A DNA stretch of 42,808 nucleotides from Saprospiraceae bacterium (GCA_013002995.1 JABDLO010000420.1:1-42808), one strand, 5' to 3'; counted from the stretch's first letter, positions 16,489-24,329 are shown. Notes: generated by a model from the sequence alone, not told the origin. Numbers and translations: made by a program.

Positions 16489-17940
16489 ATGACACCAAAC
16501 AAATCATATAAAACCATTTCTGTTGCTAAAGGTGATGGAATCGGTCCTGAAATAATGGATGCTGTATTAAAGATTCTTAAAGCTGCAGAAGCAAGGCTGA
16601 ATTATGAGGAAATTGAGATAGGAGAAAAAGTCTACTTATCCGGAAATACAAGTGGTATAAGTAAAGAAGCATGGAATACCATCCGAAAAAATAAAATATT
16701 TCTGAAGGCTCCCATTACTACACCTCAGGGAGGTGGTTATAAAAGCTTGAATGTAACACTTAGAAAGACACTTGGCTTGTATGCTAACATACGTCCTTGT
16801 AAGAGTTACCACCCATTCATTGATACCAAGCACCAGGAAATGGATGTTACCATCATTCGTGAGAATGAGGAAGACTTGTACGCAGGAATTGAACATAGAC
16901 AGACAGATGAAGTCGTGCAATGTCTTAAATTGATCTCAAGGCCCGGTTGTGAAAAAATTGTTAGGTATGCATTTGAATATGCCAGGATGTATGGCAAAAA
17001 GAAAGTCAGTTGTTTTGTTAAAGACAATATCATGAAACACACAGATGGATTGTTCCATGAGGTCTTTAAAGAGATAGCTGTTGAATATCCGGAAATTGAG
17101 TCAGATAATTGGATCATTGATATCGCTGCAGCCAGACTGGCAGATACACCGGAAATGTTTGAAGTGATCGTAACACCTAATCTCTATGGCGATGTTGTAT
17201 CAGATATTGCTGCACAGATATCTGGTTCTGTAGGACTTGCTGGTTCTGCTAATATCGGAAGCACTTGTGCGATGTTTGAAGCAATTCACGGATCTGCACC
17301 TCCCATTGCAGGTAAAAACGTTGCAAACCCTTCAGGTTTATTAATGGGTGCAGTTATGATGCTAAATCACCTTGGACAACAAGATGTAGCTGAAAAGATT
17401 AAGAATGCATGGGCTGTAGCCATTGAAGATGGCATCCATACTGAAGATATCTACAAGGAAGGAGTCAGTAAGAAGAAGGTAAGTACGAGTCAATTCGCAG
17501 AAGCTGTTATCGCGAGATTGGGTAAGTTGCCTCAACTCATTAAAGCTGAAAAATATGATACGGGTATTCAGATGAATATTCCTGAATACAAGAGAAAGTC
17601 AAAGTCTGAAAAAGTGCTCAAAGGTGTAGACATATTTGTTGATTGGAATGGGGAGAATGTTAATGACCTTGCAGAACAATTACAGAAACTAAATAATGGA
17701 ATAGAATTAACTATGATTACCAATCGTGGTGTGAAGGTGTGGCCGGAAGGATTTGAAGAGACCTTCTGCACAGATCACTGGAGATGTAGATATGAAGTGG
17801 TCGAAGAGCGCCAGGCTGAGAAAAAATTCATTCCAATGATTATGACAAAAGCCATCGATCAACATATCGATATCATCAAATCAGAAAATTTATATGAATT
17901 TGATGGCAAGAGGGGTTACTCTCTTGGACAAGGTCAATGA
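16489..17940 (+). CDS. icd: Isocitrate dehydrogenase (NADP-type, long Thermus-like form)
   Basis: 483 aa from ATG 16489; the ORF is open to 16423, but that extension overlaps the preceding gene. Motifs: GDGIGPEIMD near the N-terminus, SLNVTLRKTLGLYANIRPC (substrate/phosphate loop), the DIAAARLADTPEMFEVIVTP metal-binding block, LYGDVVSDIAAQISGSVGLAGSANIG and the nucleotide-site AIHGSAPPIAGKNVANPSG. It converts isocitrate to 2-oxoglutarate in the TCA cycle. The about 140-residue C-terminal extension after the core (from about 345) is the extra domain found in Thermus-type enzymes of about 480-500 aa. Cofactor preference was not proven from sequence. Two terminator hairpins follow. Confidence 0.9.
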   Translation: MTPNKSYKTISVAKGDGIGPEIMDAVLKILKAAEARLNYEEIEIGEKVYLSGNTSGISKEAWNTIRKNKIFLKAPITTPQGGGYKSLNVTLRKTLGLYANIRPCKSYHPFIDTKHQEMDVTIIRENEEDLYAGIEHRQTDEVVQCLKLISRPGCEKIVRYAFEYARMYGKKKVSCFVKDNIMKHTDGLFHEVFKEIAVEYPEIESDNWIIDIAAARLADTPEMFEVIVTPNLYGDVVSDIAAQISGSVGLAGSANIGSTCAMFEAIHGSAPPIAGKNVANPSGLLMGAVMMLNHLGQQDVAEKIKNAWAVAIEDGIHTEDIYKEGVSKKKVSTSQFAEAVIARLGKLPQLIKAEKYDTGIQMNIPEYKRKSKSEKVLKGVDIFVDWNGENVNDLAEQLQKLNNGIELTMITNRGVKVWPEGFEETFCTDHWRCRYEVVEERQAEKKFIPMIMTKAIDQHIDIIKSENLYEFDGKRGYSLGQGQ

Positions 17941-17995
17941 CAAACTTATCAAAAGTGAATAAGTTTCCATGAGATTTTTGCTTTGATACGAAGAT

Positions 17996-18024
17996 GGGTG
18001 GAGGAAATTGATCCACCCTCTTTT
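17996..18024 (+). terminator. Terminator after isocitrate dehydrogenase
   Basis: GGGTGGA (17996-18002) pairs with TCCACCC (18012-18018) around a 9-nt loop and is followed by TCTTTTA, a short U-rich tail. It lies 55 bases after the stop codon. Confidence 0.65.
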
Positions 18025-18110
18025 ACATCTAAATACGGAACTATTGTTACTAATATAACCAAAAGTGAGTTATAGTTTTTTCATAAATGTCCTCAAACAG
18101 TGTTAAAGTG

Positions 18111-18145
18111 ATGGTCACGTTACCCGACGTGGCCATTTTTATTTT
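18111..18145 (+). terminator. Second, stronger terminator; T-tract hosts the MITE target site
   Basis: ATGGTCACGT (18111-18120) pairs with ACGTGGCCAT (18127-18136), ten pairs including one G-U, with loop TACCCG; the tail TTTTTATTTT follows. It lies 86 bases beyond the first terminator, and nothing coding lies between, so it may end a separate short transcript. The T-tract overlaps the left target duplication of the inverted-repeat element. Confidence 0.75.
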
Positions 18146-18146
18146 C

Positions 18147-18308
18147 GTAACTACTCAGGTACAGTCAATTTCAGTTAAAAAATGTCAATTTTTCGTTATA
18201 CTTCAGCTAATTTTTAGTCAATAGCTCCACTATTCACGAAAAATGGAGCTTTGTCTAACAAAAAATTGTCTGATTTTTTATTCTGAAAGCACATACCTGA
18301 GTAGTTAC
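18147..18308. mobile_element. 162-bp inverted-repeat element, probable IS66-type MITE
   Basis: The 15-base sequence GTAACTACTCAGGTA (18147-18161) recurs as its exact reverse complement at 18294-18308. The flanking octamers are TTATTTTC (18139-18146) and TTATTTTT (18309-18316), 7 of 8 identical, as for an 8-bp target duplication. Termini beginning GTAA plus an 8-bp duplication are the hallmarks of the IS66 family. The interior is AT-rich and non-coding, with an inner hairpin AGCTCCA / TGGAGCT (18223-18229, 18244-18250). It would need a transposase supplied in trans. The insertion point is the T-tract of the terminator, right at the stop codon of the minus-strand ORF, leaving both intact. Confidence 0.75.
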
Positions 18309-18560
18309 TTATTTTTTATCTTTTGAAAAAATATTGAAGAGTGAACTTATTCCAATCAAAGTGAAAACAATAATTTTAAACCATTCCTCGCCTTTGATAA
18401 GATATTTACCTGCAAATGCAAAAGACAGAACTCCTATAATTGCCCAAATAATTTTATTAGTCTTTTTCTTTTTGTCGTTCATTGCGTTTAAAATTAGCAA
18501 TAAATCCCTAACATCAAAAGCAATTTTCTGGAAGGTTGTGTCAACATCATTGAAAGGCAT
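18309..18560 (-). CDS. Hypothetical small membrane protein
   Basis: 83 aa. The N-terminal third is soluble (MPFNDVDTTFQKIAFDVRDL), followed by a lysine cluster (NDKKKKTNK) and two membrane helices (about 36-52 and 60-76) ending in FSKDKK. A purine-rich ribosome-binding-type sequence GGAGGAAAT directly precedes the ATG at 18560, which is unusually good for this phylum and supports translation. No family was recognised. Its stop codon TAA is supplied by the right-hand duplication of the MITE. Confidence 0.5.
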   Translation of the reverse strand: MPFNDVDTTFQKIAFDVRDLLLILNAMNDKKKKTNKIIWAIIGVLSFAFAGKYLIKGEEWFKIIVFTLIGISSLFNIFSKDKK

Positions 18561-18673
18561 ATTTCCTCCACAACCTTCAAATATGCTACAGTGTTTATCC
18601 CAGGACCCAAAAAATTCAAAGTGCTCCCTTAATCATTGGTAACGCTTTTTCCTCTATATTACTACTCCTTTTA

Positions 18674-18687
18674 TTTAAGCGCTTAAA
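18674..18687. promoter_or_regulatory. Perfect 14-bp palindrome before the Tricorn-like gene
   Basis: TTTAAGCGCTTAAA is a perfect palindrome centred 20 bases before the ATG at 18700. Such a site would suit a dimeric repressor. No matching TAnnTTTG element was found here, so the promoter is undefined. Confidence 0.4.
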
Positions 18688-18699
18688 CCTCTTAATCAA

Positions 18700-21600
18700 A
18701 TGAATAATATACTCTTCCTTTTTGCATTTACTCTAATACTTACTCCATTATTAAATGGTCAGGGAACAAAGCTTCTTCGTCAACCTACTATTTCATCTGA
18801 ACAAATTGTCTTTTCATATGCCAATGACTTATGGACAGTTGACAGGAATGGGGGAGAGGCAGTAAGATTGACTTCCAATGAAGGGATGGAATCCAATCCT
18901 CATTTTTCTCCTGATGAAAAATGGATAGCATTTACCGGTCAATATGATGGGAATACGGATGTATATATCATTCCCAAAAATGGAGGGACACCCAAAAGGC
19001 TCACCTACCACCCAGTTGCTGACATTGTACAGGGGTGGACCCCATCAGGTGAAGTGCTTTTCCAATCATCAAGAGAAGGAAGGCCTACCCAAACAGCTAA
19101 ATTATATACAGTTTCTACAGATGGAAGCTTTCCTAATGCTCTGGACATTCCCAGAGCTGCATATGGGGAAATTTCACCTGATGGTAAACACCTTGCTTAT
19201 ATTCCCATCACTGCCTGGGATCCTGAATGGAGGAATTACCGAGGTGGTCAGGCCATGCCTGTATGGATCGTCGACCTGGAATCTAAGGAGTTAACAATAG
19301 CTACCCAATCAGACAATGAGCGCCATTTAGATCCTATCTGGTATGGTAATAAAGTTTATTATCTATCAGAAAGAGATTACGCCAGTAACATCTGGTCATT
19401 CGACCCAGTGACCAAAGAAGAAAAGCAGATTACGTTCCATGACCAGTACGATGTGAAAAGCCTGGACGCTACAAAGGATATGATCGTATATGAACAAGGG
19501 GGACAATTACACCTTCTTGACCCAGGGACTGGTGAAAGCAAAACCACAGAAATATCAGTCTCTGGTGACATGAATTTTTCCAGGCCCAGATGGGAGAATA
19601 TAGTAGCCAGAAACCTGACCAATGCTAATATTTCTCCAACCGGGCAAAGAGCGATTTTTGAATCAAGGGGTGAGATCTTTACTTTTCCTAAAAAAGAAGG
19701 GAGCTGGAGAAACCTTACCAATAGTCCCGGTTCAGCAGAACGGTACCCGATATGGTCACCGAAAGGTGATAAAATAGCATGGTTCTCTGATGCCACTGGG
19801 GAATATCAATTGGTAGTGGCAGATCAATATGGGAAAGTAGAACGAAGTTATGAACTTCCTGATCCAACCTTTTATTTTACACCTGACTGGTCACCAGATG
19901 GTAGTAAGATCGCTTTCACTGACACAGATTACAACATCTGGTATGTGAACCTGGAGTCTGGTGAAGTGGTAAAAGTCGACACAGACCGCTATGCACATCC
20001 CAACAGATCTATGAATCCAAAATGGTCACCTGATAGTAAGTGGATTGCGTATGCCAAACAGCAGGACAGTCATTTTAAATCAGCATTCTTATACCATGTT
20101 TCAGAAGGATCAATACACCAGGTGACAGACCCAATTGCTGATGTAATTTCCCCAGTGTGGGATGAATCGGGAGATTATTTATACTTGTTGGCAAGCACTG
20201 ATTATGGTCTGAACTCCGGATGGTTGGATATGAGTTCTTATGATCCCCAGGTCAACAGAAACCTTTATGCAATAGTTCTATCATCAGAATCTTCGTCACC
20301 CACTCTCCCAAAAAGTGATGATGAAAAGGTGGAAAAAGAAGAAGCAAAGAAAGAAGAAAATGGTAAGAAGGAAGATGACAAAAAAGATGAAGATAAAGAA
20401 GAAGAAAAAGATATTGTTATTTCATTAGAAGGTATTCAAGACAGGGTGGTGCACCTTGATATTCCTTCAGGAAATTATATCGCTTTGGTTGAAGGACCAA
20501 AACATTCTGTGATAGTAGTCGAATCAGAAAATGGATTTGGAAATGCCACCATCCATAAGTATGATGTTAAGAAAAATAAGGCTGAGGAACTTGCTTCAGG
20601 AATTGATGACATCCGCACTTCTGCTGACCGTAAATCTTTCTTGTTAAGAAAGGGAGGAGGTTGGATGATTGCAGGTACAGGATCACCGGTCAAAGGTAAA
20701 GATGGAGCCCTTAAAACAAATGCCAGGATATTGATCAATCCAAAGGCAGAGTATCAACAGATATTCAAGGAGGGATGGAGGTTTATGAGAGATTTTCTTT
20801 ATGTTGATAATGTACATGGTGCTCCATGGGATGACGTATATGATTGGTATTCCCCATGGATAGATCACGTAAGACATCGCAGTGACCTCAACTATGTTGT
20901 TGATATTTTAAGCGGAGAAGTTGCGGTAGGACATTCTTTTGTGAGGGGTGGTGACATGCCTGATCTCGATAGGGTTCCGGTGGGGCTTCTAGGGTGTGAT
21001 TTTACTTTATCTGGAGATAATTATGTAATCAGCAAGATCTATTCAGGAGAACATTGGAATGCTGGAACGTTAGCTCCTCTTGCCATTCCAGGAATAGGCG
21101 TAGAAGAAGGGGATATACTGCTTGAAGTGAACGGTCAACGACTTACTGCCGGAATGAATCCTTACCAGTTATTTGAACAGACTGCCGGAAGGGAGATACA
21201 CATCAAAGTAGGAAAAACGGCAGATCTTGCTGCTGCCAAAGAAATTCTTGTCAAGCCAATTTCCAGTGATCGACAATTGAGATATTTGGATTGGATAGAA
21301 GGAAATCGTAGGAAAGTAGATGAACTTTCAGGAGGAAAGCTTGCCTACGTTTACCTGCCAAATACAGGAGGAGGAGGATTTACCAACTTTAACCGGTACT
21401 ATTTTTCCCAGCAAGACAAAAAAGGGGTCATCATAGATGAAAGAAATAATGGCGGCGGATCCGCTGCTGATTATATGATAGATATTATGAATCGCAAGCT
21501 GTTTGGGTATTTTAATTCAAGGGCAAATGATCATCGACCCTGGACAACTCCAATGGCTGGAATCTGGGGACCCAAAGTAATGATCATCAATGAAAGGGCA

Positions 21601-21969
21601 GGATCAGGAGGTGACTTGTTACCCTATATGTTCAAAGCAGCTGGAATAGGTCCTTTAATAGGAACTAAGACTTGGGGAGGATTGGTAGGAACGTGGGACA
21701 CACCACCTTTTATAGACGGAGGGAGGATGGTAGCTCCTCGTGGAGGATTCTTTGATGTTGATGGTGAATGGGCTGTAGAAGGAGAAGGAGTGGCTCCTGA
21801 TATAGAGGTGATCCAGCATCCTGATCAGACTTCCATAGGGAACGACCCACAACTTGAAGCCGCTGTTCAGGAAGCTTTAAGGTTACTTAGTAATAATGAG
21901 TTCCAATTAAAACCAGAGCCTGTTCCTCCGGTAAGGTGGAAGAGACCAGCTACATTTAAGAATAAGTAA
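18700..21969 (+). CDS. Tricorn-like protease (S41 family), exported
   Basis: 1089 aa. After a signal peptide (1-20, ending LLNGQG), residues about 25-540 form TolB/WD-like propellers with repeated SPDGxxIAF motifs. A low-complexity Lys/Glu/Asp linker spans about 540-575. A C1-type helical segment (EGWRFMRDFLY) contains catalytic His745 in VAVGHSF. A PDZ domain follows (about 780-840; GVEEGDILLEVNGQ), then the S41 domain with nucleophile Ser969 in NERAGSGGDLLPY. His and Ser positions are close to archaeal Tricorn (H746, S965). Tricorn degrades oligopeptides released by larger proteases; with a signal peptide this homologue should work in the periplasm. Appears monocistronic. Confidence 0.9.
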   Translation: MNNILFLFAFTLILTPLLNGQGTKLLRQPTISSEQIVFSYANDLWTVDRNGGEAVRLTSNEGMESNPHFSPDEKWIAFTGQYDGNTDVYIIPKNGGTPKRLTYHPVADIVQGWTPSGEVLFQSSREGRPTQTAKLYTVSTDGSFPNALDIPRAAYGEISPDGKHLAYIPITAWDPEWRNYRGGQAMPVWIVDLESKELTIATQSDNERHLDPIWYGNKVYYLSERDYASNIWSFDPVTKEEKQITFHDQYDVKSLDATKDMIVYEQGGQLHLLDPGTGESKTTEISVSGDMNFSRPRWENIVARNLTNANISPTGQRAIFESRGEIFTFPKKEGSWRNLTNSPGSAERYPIWSPKGDKIAWFSDATGEYQLVVADQYGKVERSYELPDPTFYFTPDWSPDGSKIAFTDTDYNIWYVNLESGEVVKVDTDRYAHPNRSMNPKWSPDSKWIAYAKQQDSHFKSAFLYHVSEGSIHQVTDPIADVISPVWDESGDYLYLLASTDYGLNSGWLDMSSYDPQVNRNLYAIVLSSESSSPTLPKSDDEKVEKEEAKKEENGKKEDDKKDEDKEEEKDIVISLEGIQDRVVHLDIPSGNYIALVEGPKHSVIVVESENGFGNATIHKYDVKKNKAEELASGIDDIRTSADRKSFLLRKGGGWMIAGTGSPVKGKDGALKTNARILINPKAEYQQIFKEGWRFMRDFLYVDNVHGAPWDDVYDWYSPWIDHVRHRSDLNYVVDILSGEVAVGHSFVRGGDMPDLDRVPVGLLGCDFTLSGDNYVISKIYSGEHWNAGTLAPLAIPGIGVEEGDILLEVNGQRLTAGMNPYQLFEQTAGREIHIKVGKTADLAAAKEILVKPISSDRQLRYLDWIEGNRRKVDELSGGKLAYVYLPNTGGGGFTNFNRYYFSQQDKKGVIIDERNNGGGSAADYMIDIMNRKLFGYFNSRANDHRPWTTPMAGIWGPKVMIINERAGSGGDLLPYMFKAAGIGPLIGTKTWGGLVGTWDTPPFIDGGRMVAPRGGFFDVDGEWAVEGEGVAPDIEVIQHPDQTSIGNDPQLEAAVQEALRLLSNNEFQLKPEPVPPVRWKRPATFKNK

Positions 21970-22064
21970 CGAGAAAGGTAAGTCTAATTTGAGAAATAAT
22001 AGCTATTCAATCTTATGATTGGTAATGTTGATCTATCACTAGTCAATTTTTCTTTTTATTGGAT

Positions 22065-22072
22065 TATTTTTG
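22065..22072 (+). promoter_or_regulatory. -7 element that fixes the start of the TIP30-like gene
   Basis: TATTTTTG matches TAnnTTTG exactly, and the GTG at 22077 is 4 bases after it. A start at the in-frame TTG (22059) would put the promoter inside the gene, so GTG is preferred and the transcript should be leaderless. Confidence 0.55.
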
Positions 22073-22076
22073 CACC

Positions 22077-22775
22077 GTGCAAATTTCAGCTGGAAATAAA
22101 ACGGCCATTATTGTAGGAGCTTCAGGAGTAGTTGGGGGTCACTTAGTCAATTATCTATTGGCCAGTCAGAACTATTCCAAGGTGGTCAGTCTTGGTAGAA
22201 GGAAACTAGATATTGAAAGTGAAAAACTAGAACAGCACATCATTAACTTCGATAAGTATGGCACCTATGCTCCTTTCTTAAAAGGTGATGACCTCTATCT
22301 AACGATTGGGACTACGATGGCTAAGGCAAAAAGCAAAGAAGCTTTCAGAAAAGTGGATTATACCTATGCCCTCAATATTGCCAAGGCAGCATCAGAAAAT
22401 GGAATGAACCAATTGATGTTGGTCTCTTCTGTAGGAGCTGATTCAGAATCTGTCATATTTTACTCGAGAATTAAGGGAGAGCTGGAAAATGCAATAAAAG
22501 AATTGACCTTTTGGTCCATTCATATATTCAGGCCTTCCATCCTCCTGGGTGAACGACCCGAATCACGGACAGGTGAATCCATCGCTAAAGTAATAGGTAA
22601 GGGGCTTGATTTTGTATTAGGAGGTTTATTGACCAAGTATAAACCAGTTGAGGCTGAAACTGTTGCTAAGGCTATGGTTGCCAAAGCCCAGGAATTAGAT
22701 TCCGGTATCCATGTATATCCTTCACACTGGATTCAGAAATTGAGTGAAAAGGAAGATGCATTGCGTAAAATTTAA
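22077..22775 (+). CDS. NAD(P)-binding Rossmann protein, TIP30/HTATIP2-like atypical SDR
   Basis: 232 aa. The N-terminal nucleotide-binding loop is IIVGASGVVGGHLV (GxxGxxG) and the strand 2 end has SLGRRKLD, where Arg suggests NADP(H). The LMLVSSVGADSES and FYSRIKGELENAI segments give the SSxG and YxxxK-type positions of atypical SDRs, followed by HIFRPSILLGER. Members of this group are oxidoreductase-like or regulatory; the substrate is unknown. GTG start as argued from the promoter. gldC follows after 11 bases, so the two are co-transcribed. Confidence 0.8.
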   Translation: MQISAGNKTAIIVGASGVVGGHLVNYLLASQNYSKVVSLGRRKLDIESEKLEQHIINFDKYGTYAPFLKGDDLYLTIGTTMAKAKSKEAFRKVDYTYALNIAKAASENGMNQLMLVSSVGADSESVIFYSRIKGELENAIKELTFWSIHIFRPSILLGERPESRTGESIAKVIGKGLDFVLGGLLTKYKPVEAETVAKAMVAKAQELDSGIHVYPSHWIQKLSEKEDALRKI

Positions 22776-22786
22776 ATAAACAATCA

Positions 22787-23140
22787 ATGAGTACAAAAAA
22801 AGAGTCTACGATAACCATTAAAGTAGCCCTCGATGAAAACAAACATCCGGACAGCATAATCTGGACTTCTGATGACAATCCACAAGGAATGGAGGAACAC
22901 CTTGCTAAGGCAATGTTGGTGTCATTCTTTGATAAAGAATACAAAGACACTTATAAAATAGACCTTTGGACCACTGAAATGCAAGTAACCGAGATGGATC
23001 GGTTTATGTTTCAGTCATTGAGAGCCATGGCTGAAACTTATTTTCGAGCCACAGGCAATCAGGAACTGGCCAATGATATGCGAAGGTTTGTACAGTACTT
23101 TGGAGAGCAAACTGAAATCATACCTAAGAGCGAGACTTAA
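22787..23140 (+). CDS. gldC: Gliding motility protein GldC
   Basis: 117 aa, soluble and without a signal peptide, with the GldC pattern: ITIKVALDENKHPDSIIWTS, then EEHLAKAMLVSFFDKEYKDT, IDLWTTEMQVTEMDRF and ANDMRRFVQYFGEQTEI. In Flavobacterium johnsoniae GldC supports gliding, and loss gives a partial defect; its biochemical role is unresolved. Presence fits a T9SS-containing gliding lineage, as does the T9SS sorting domain at 31353-34181. It is the second gene of a two-gene operon, with terminator-like hairpins after it. Confidence 0.9.
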   Translation: MSTKKESTITIKVALDENKHPDSIIWTSDDNPQGMEEHLAKAMLVSFFDKEYKDTYKIDLWTTEMQVTEMDRFMFQSLRAMAETYFRATGNQELANDMRRFVQYFGEQTEIIPKSET

Positions 23141-23150
23141 TCCTTTCAAG

Positions 23151-23209
23151 ACTTAGTTCTAAATCAGGAATTCTAATGTTTTAGACTAAGTACAACAAGC
23201 TGTTGTTTT
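23151..23209 (+). terminator. Tandem hairpins after gldC, second with T-tract
   Basis: Stem 1 pairs ACTTAGT (23151-23157) and CTAAA (23159-23163) with TTTAG-ACTAAGT (23180-23191), one bulged T. Stem 2 is ACAACA (23192-23197) with TGTTGT (23201-23206) and a short loop, then TTTT. Stem 2 plus its T-tract is the likely terminator. Confidence 0.55.
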
Positions 23210-23246
23210 CATATATAAAGAAATTTTATATACACAATATTAAGGT

Positions 23247-23264
23247 ATTACATTAATATGTAAT
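23247..23264. promoter_or_regulatory. Inverted repeat upstream of the S24 repressor gene, candidate operator
   Basis: ATTACAT (23247-23253) and ATGTAAT (23258-23264) form 7-bp arms around TAAT. A related half-site, TTACACATTAAT, lies at 23324-23335, closer to the promoter. These could be autoregulatory sites of the downstream HTH protein; the AT-rich context makes chance possible. Confidence 0.35.
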
Positions 23265-23357
23265 GTGTAAATAGTTGATTATGTGTTGGAACTATTTCAT
23301 ATATAAATAAGTTATAATAAAACTTACACATTAATTTTTTTAATTATATATAATTTC

Positions 23358-23378
23358 TATTTTTGATCAACGATCAAC
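23358..23378 (+). promoter_or_regulatory. -7 element and direct heptamer repeat before the S24 repressor
   Basis: TATTTTTG (23358-23365) matches TAnnTTTG. It is followed at once by GATCAAC repeated twice in tandem (23365-23378), between the promoter and the ATG at 23381, where a bound repressor would block transcription. The promoter position argues for ATG 23381 over the in-frame TTG at 23363. Confidence 0.5.
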
Positions 23379-23380
23379 CT

Positions 23381-24223
23381 ATGAACAACATTGTCACAAA
23401 ACGATTTATCGATAGCCTTAAGCAGCTAAAGGGGGAAGGGCGTGTCAAGTCCTACAGACAATTTGCTCTTTCTGTTGATTATGCTCCTCAAAGTCTTTCT
23501 GATATTATTAATGGTAAGCGAGACGTTACGATAGAACTTATCAGGAAATCTTCATTAAAATACCGCATCAATACTCATTATTTATTTACAGGTGAAGGGG
23601 AACCTTTTCAATCACCTACTGATGAGGTTATGAAGATATTGACCGTATATACAGACGATGAGGAAGAAGAACGCATAGCTTATGTTCCGGTTTCTGCCCA
23701 AGCCGGATATGGAGAACAGCTTGTTGATCAAGCCTACATGGAAGAATTGGTAAGTTTTAATATGCCCGGTAGCCGTTTTCAATCAGGTACATATAGATGT
23801 TTTGACATTAGTGGGGATAGTATGGAACCACAATTACATTCCGGAGATCAGGTAATATGTAAATATGTTGAACTGGATAGAGATTTCTCCAATATCAAAG
23901 ATAATTACGTCTACGTTGTGGTGACTCTTGATTCTGTTGTTGTTAAACGTGTGGTTAAGACTGATGAATCATCCATAGGTCTTATGCTGATTTCAGATAA
24001 CACCTTTTATGATCCTTACACGATTAAAGCTGAAGATGTAAGAGAAATATGGGAAGTAGATGTTAAGATATCAGAATTCTCACCTTGCAATAAACCTAAA
24101 TCATCCGGACTGGAATCAGAAGTAGAAGGAATGAAAAGAAAACTGGATAATCAGACCCTCCTCATTAAAAAACTCTCACGATCCTTTGAATCTGTCATAA
24201 AAAGAAATCGGTCTTCCCTATAA
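23381..24223 (+). CDS. HTH / S24 peptidase-type self-cleaving transcriptional repressor
   Basis: 280 aa. Residues about 1-70 are a Cro/CI-like HTH (YRQFALSVDYAPQSLSDII). The C-terminal LexA/CI-like S24 domain follows (about 100-225). The cleavage site is Ala108-Gly109 in SAQAGYG, the nucleophile Ser147 in GDSMEP and the general base Lys189 in VVVKRVV; the spacing matches LexA-type self-cleavage. A C-terminal tail (about 245-275; ESEVEGMKRKLDNQTLLIKK) looks coiled-coil and is not usual in LexA. Likely a damage-responsive repressor; no phage genes are nearby. The N-terminal ATG was chosen from the promoter position. Confidence 0.85.
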   Translation: MNNIVTKRFIDSLKQLKGEGRVKSYRQFALSVDYAPQSLSDIINGKRDVTIELIRKSSLKYRINTHYLFTGEGEPFQSPTDEVMKILTVYTDDEEEERIAYVPVSAQAGYGEQLVDQAYMEELVSFNMPGSRFQSGTYRCFDISGDSMEPQLHSGDQVICKYVELDRDFSNIKDNYVYVVVTLDSVVVKRVVKTDESSIGLMLISDNTFYDPYTIKAEDVREIWEVDVKISEFSPCNKPKSSGLESEVEGMKRKLDNQTLLIKKLSRSFESVIKRNRSSL

Positions 24224-24303
24224 TATTGTTATCAGTTAACAGCAACTAATGGTAATTTTATCTTCATTGGTCTTATTTACAGGATAGTTATATACCCATT
24301 TCA

Positions 24304-24311
24304 TAAATTTG
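24304..24311 (+). promoter_or_regulatory. -7 element of the small gene after the S24 repressor
   Basis: TAAATTTG is an exact TAnnTTTG match, 18 bases before the ATG at 24330. It overlaps the in-frame TTG at 24309, which is therefore unlikely to be the start. The gene can be transcribed independently of the repressor. Confidence 0.5.
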
Positions 24312-24329
24312 ATAACAAAATTAGATCAA

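Noticed and set aside
20320-20415. Lys/Glu-rich repetitive DNA inside the Tricorn-like gene as a repeat or slippage site
   Set aside because: It encodes an in-frame charged linker between propeller and protease parts; the reading frame is intact and such linkers are common.
22059-22076. TTG at 22059 as the start of the TIP30-like gene
   Set aside because: An exact TAnnTTTG promoter element lies at 22065-22072, inside this extension, and the family begins at the GxxGxxG segment, so GTG 22077 is preferred.
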